Origin: Bacteroidia bacterium
Lineage (GTDB): Bacteria; Bacteroidota; Bacteroidia; Flavobacteriales; Flavobacteriaceae
NCBI GenBank assembly: GCA_018679315.1
Contig: JAHHLF010000040.1
Span: forward strand, 1 to 8,437
Reading direction: 5' to 3'
DNA length: 8,437 bases
Shown here piece by piece: positions 6,087 to 8,437 of this stretch (position 1 is the stretch's first letter; the number at the start of each line of letters is the position of its first letter). The position numbers and the translations under genes are program-made. The notes beneath the pieces were generated by a model. The model saw only the letters and a list, made by a program, of their open reading frames with translations. It was not told the DNA's origin and ran no database searches.

Positions 6087-7619
6087 ATGCTGGGCACGTT
6101 TACAATTCGGATTCGAAGGGGATTGATGATCCTTGCAGCGGTTCTACTGAACGGAGGGATTTTATTGGGTATTGGAGCCATCCTTGTTTTTCTGAATACC
6201 GGAGCTGACCGCAGTTCAATTCTGCACCTGGATACCGAAATAAAATCGGTATACAGGCCCCTTGTCCAGATAGAACCTCAAACCAATGAGGGTCGGCCTA
6301 TCGATGCCGCTGCCGGGGAGAAGTTGATACGAGACTACCTCAACGCCTGGTATACACAAAATGAAGCATTGAGATACAACGATCCCTTACTGATGCGGGA
6401 CTACTATACGGATAGCGCCTATGCCAAATTAAAACGCATGATCAACCTGAACCGAGAATCAGAAGTAAGCGTACAACAGACCACCTTGGCACATACAATT
6501 TCACTCGACTTTTACAGTGAAGATGGCAAATTGGCAACCCTTTCAGACAGAAATGTCGAAATGTATAAACAGATCTGGAAGAATGAAGGGTTACAGGTCG
6601 AAAGCAAGGACACGAGTAACTATCGCGTTGTCCTCTTCCTGGAAGACAATTCCTGGCGGATCAGGCATATGCTAAGATCAGCATCTGCACCAATGGGCAA
6701 AACGAATATTGATTACGACAGTGATTCATTAAACATGATAACAGGGGTCAAAGGCCTGAATTACTACCCACAGGATCAGCCTTGGAATATGTTCGGTTCC
6801 GATTTTGACCTGAAGGCAATTGAAGCCGACTTTATGAAGATTCAGGAAATGGGTCTGAACACTATTCGGATATTCATTCCGTATGAGGAATTTGGAGGTC
6901 CCGACATTCGATCCGGGCACCTCGACCAACTCAAGCAGGTTATGGATGCAGCAGAAGCTGAAAGGATCAATGTGCTCCTTACTTTATTTGATTTCTACGG
7001 CAACTATGACTTGGCGGATTGGACATTGAATTTCCGCCATGCCAGGTCGATCGTGACGGCATTGAAAGAACATCCGGCGCTTTTGGCCTGGGATATTAAA
7101 AACGAGCCGGACCTCGACTTTGAAAGCCGGGGCAAGAACAGGGTTTTAGCCTGGCTTCGGGAATTGAGCGCTATTGTAACTACATTGGATCAAGAACATC
7201 CTGTAACTATTGGTTGGTCTAATGCAGAGGCTGCTTCCTTATTAAAGGATGAAGTGGACTTCGTTTCATTTCATTATTATGGAGATGCAGATCGTTTTCG
7301 TACCGCCTATGAAGAATTGAGGAAGTCGGTACCTGGGAAGACAATACTATTACAGGAATTCGGACTGTCTTCGTATAGTGGGATCTGGAACTTGTTTTCC
7401 AGCTCCGAATCCGAACAGGCTGCACACTATGAAACGATTCAGGATGTTGTATCAGAGCTCCAAATACCTTTTCTATTTTGGACCTTATATGATTTTCCTG
7501 ACGTTCCGCAAAAAGTGGTTGGCCGATTGCCGTGGCGAAGAATACCACAAAAAAATTATGGCTGTTTTGATGATGAAGGAAACCCTAAAGAGGCCTATAC
7601 CATTATCAAACAAAAATGA
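6087..7619 (+). CDS. Inner-membrane-anchored GH5-like (clan GH-A) glycoside hydrolase with N-terminal NTF2-like domain
   Basis: This is a 510-residue protein. Arg8/10/11 followed by one hydrophobic helix (about 13-37) and no signal-peptidase or lipobox site predict an N-in anchor with the rest in the periplasm. Residues 75-197 form an NTF2/ARC6-IMS-like domain (IRDYLNAWYTQNEALRYND, then YRVVLFLEDNSWRIRHM). Residues 220-510 form a TIM-barrel hydrolase with GH-A landmarks: NTIRIFIP with R261, WDIKNEPD with proposed acid/base E340, SFHYYGD with H396/Y397, LLQEFG with proposed nucleophile E424, and FWTLYDF with W465. All key residues are present, so activity is likely. GH5 and relatives cleave beta-linked glucans, mannans and similar polymers with retention; the substrate here is unknown. 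The gene starts 3 nt after the lipoprotein stop, with no Shine-Dalgarno. By analogy with synthase-linked hydrolases such as BcsZ and PslG, it may trim or release nascent glycan. GH2-like or other GH-A membership is the alternative. Confidence 0.88.
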   Translation: MLGTFTIRIRRGLMILAAVLLNGGILLGIGAILVFLNTGADRSSILHLDTEIKSVYRPLVQIEPQTNEGRPIDAAAGEKLIRDYLNAWYTQNEALRYNDPLLMRDYYTDSAYAKLKRMINLNRESEVSVQQTTLAHTISLDFYSEDGKLATLSDRNVEMYKQIWKNEGLQVESKDTSNYRVVLFLEDNSWRIRHMLRSASAPMGKTNIDYDSDSLNMITGVKGLNYYPQDQPWNMFGSDFDLKAIEADFMKIQEMGLNTIRIFIPYEEFGGPDIRSGHLDQLKQVMDAAEAERINVLLTLFDFYGNYDLADWTLNFRHARSIVTALKEHPALLAWDIKNEPDLDFESRGKNRVLAWLRELSAIVTTLDQEHPVTIGWSNAEAASLLKDEVDFVSFHYYGDADRFRTAYEELRKSVPGKTILLQEFGLSSYSGIWNLFSSSESEQAAHYETIQDVVSELQIPFLFWTLYDFPDVPQKVVGRLPWRRIPQKNYGCFDDEGNPKEAYTIIKQK

Positions 7620-7678
7620 AAAGGAGCAGCCTGCCAGACCACTCCCCTTCTCCTTAACCCAACCAATAAAATTTGTAA
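7620..7678. other. Convergent intergenic gap without a clear terminator
   Basis: These 59 bp lie between two convergent stop codons. A 6-bp inverted repeat (AAGGAG at 7621-7626, CTCCTT at 7650-7655) with a 23-nt loop and no following T-run is too weak to call a terminator. Transcripts of the operon and the GT4 gene may therefore overlap at their 3' ends. Confidence 0.4.
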
Positions 7679-8437
7679 TTAGGCCTCTATGTGCGCTTCC
7701 GTCTTCTTTGGCAGCACCCATTCAAATCCGGTTTTATATTTCTCGCCCAATGCTTTGAAATAATCCGTATAGGTCTGCGTGATGACAGACATTGGCAGGG
7801 AGCAAGCCGCTTTATAATTGGTTTTCCCAATCTCAACCCGATACATCTCATTCTCCAGGATGTTTTGAATGGCATCGGCCAGGGAACTTGCAGAATCGGG
7901 TTCAAAGAACTCTCCGGTATAGCCTTCTTCACGCACTAGAATACCCAGGTCACCTAAATCCGGTAGTACGGTCGCCTTGCCATAACTTCCAGCTTGGTGG
8001 AGCACACCCGAACTTCCGGTGGTTGAGGTATATGGGAAAACCACTACCGCACTTTGTCCAAAAATCACAGGTACATCTTCTTCGGCAACATAACCCGTAA
8101 ACCGCAATTGGGAGATATGCCCATAGGTTTCTCGCAGACCATCGATATAACCCGGTGTATTGGGACTATCGGTTCCGGCAATCACGATCTCGATATCCAA
8201 ATCGCAACGTGACCGGATCAATTCTACGGCTTCGATAAGAATTTCAGCCTTTTTGTAGGTGCCGAATTTACCAAATGCCATGACCTGTAGCGGGCCAGAC
8301 GGTAAGGAATAATCGGGTTCCGGTGGTGTCTCAAACGATCCATGCGGGACAAGGGCAATATTCTTGGCCTTGTACTTTTTTTCAAGGATATCAACATATT
8401 TACTGATGGTCACAGCCAATACGTCAGAGGCCAGGAT
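7679..8437 (-). CDS. GT4-type glycosyltransferase, C-terminal part (N-terminus outside window)
   Basis: The minus-strand frame is open from the right edge to TAA at 7679-7681, giving 252 residues with no credible start. The visible part begins ILASDVLAVTISKYV, mid-domain in a GT-B fold, so the TTG at 8417-8419 is not the real start. GT4 landmarks are the interdomain VPHGSF (30-35 of the fragment), FGKFGTYKKAE (55-65), IVIAGTD (84-90), LRFTGYV (111-117), VVVFPYTSTTGSSGV (131-145) and GEFFEP (175-180). These enzymes move a sugar from a nucleotide donor to a glycan, lipid or protein acceptor in the cytoplasm. The usual E-x7-E donor motif is replaced: the two Glu positions appear as T140 and Q148 within TTGSSGVLHQAGSYGK. 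The gene converges on the hydrolase gene with a 59-bp gap and belongs to a different transcript that starts to the right. Family confidence is good; the substrate is unknown. Confidence 0.85.
   Translation of the reverse strand: MLASDVLAVTISKYVDILEKKYKAKNIALVPHGSFETPPEPDYSLPSGPLQVMAFGKFGTYKKAEILIEAVELIRSRCDLDIEIVIAGTDSPNTPGYIDGLRETYGHISQLRFTGYVAEEDVPVIFGQSAVVVFPYTSTTGSSGVLHQAGSYGKATVLPDLGDLGILVREEGYTGEFFEPDSASSLADAIQNILENEMYRVEIGKTNYKAACSLPMSVITQTYTDYFKALGEKYKTGFEWVLPKKTEAHIEA

Noticed and set aside
7621..7655. Inverted repeat AAGGAG/CTCCTT as a shared terminator
   Set aside because: It has six pairs with a 23-nt loop and no T-tract, so it is likely chance.
7378..7758. Plus-strand 126-residue ORF spanning the convergent gap
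   Set aside because: It overlaps the hydrolase's C-terminal coding sequence out of frame and then the antisense of the GT4 gene. Composition is irregular and no motif is present.
8417..8419. TTG as the start codon of the GT4 gene
   Set aside because: The frame stays open to the window edge, and the residues just upstream (ILASDV) match the usual GT-B context, so the gene begins outside the window.
1..8437. tRNA, rRNA, CRISPR arrays, insertion sequences, riboswitches
   Set aside because: No cloverleaf, regular spaced repeats, transposase frames or terminal inverted repeats were seen on reading both strands.

Overview
The window looks like chromosomal DNA of a member of the Bacteroidota, probably a flavobacterium-like organism. 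Intergenic DNA is A/T-rich and start codons lack clear Shine-Dalgarno sequences. Two upstream regions carry the TAnnTTTG -7 element typical of this phylum. One product has a classical lipoprotein signal in front of Ig-like domains. This placement is inference; no marker gene settles it. There are no RNA genes, transposons, CRISPR arrays or obvious horizontal-transfer scars.

Layout. (1) Positions 1-146 hold the last 37 codons of an unidentified plus-strand gene, closed by a strong bidirectional terminator. (2) Positions 171-1575 form a minus-strand unit. It encodes a response-regulator receiver domain fused to an ALG5/dolichyl-phosphate-sugar-synthase-like family 2 glycosyltransferase, followed by a possible 46-residue small protein. 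(3) Positions 1576-1789 are a divergent promoter region. (4) Positions 1790-7619 are a tight three-gene plus-strand operon. Its genes encode a 1026-residue GT-C/PTPS-related polytopic membrane protein with a large extracytoplasmic tail, a lipoprotein with tandem invasin/Big_1-like domains (20-nt overlap), and an inner-membrane-anchored GH5-like (clan GH-A) glycoside hydrolase with an NTF2-like domain (3-nt gap). (5) Positions 7679-8437 hold the C-terminal part of a convergent GT4-type glycosyltransferase that runs off the right edge.

These genes read as an envelope or extracellular glycan locus. A working model, which is inference, runs as follows. The receiver-GT2 protein would make a lipid-phosphate-linked sugar on the cytoplasmic face under phosphorelay control. 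The GT-C-like protein would use that donor at the outer face of the inner membrane. The lipoprotein and the anchored hydrolase would bind, trim or release the product, and the GT4 would add another cytoplasmic transfer step. The most unusual points are the direct fusion of a phospho-receiver to a lipid-sugar synthase, the extracytoplasmic NTF2-like and FxLYD-like domains on the GT-C protein, and a recurring NTF2-like domain in the anchored hydrolase. No histidine kinase, flippase or polymer exporter lies inside the window.
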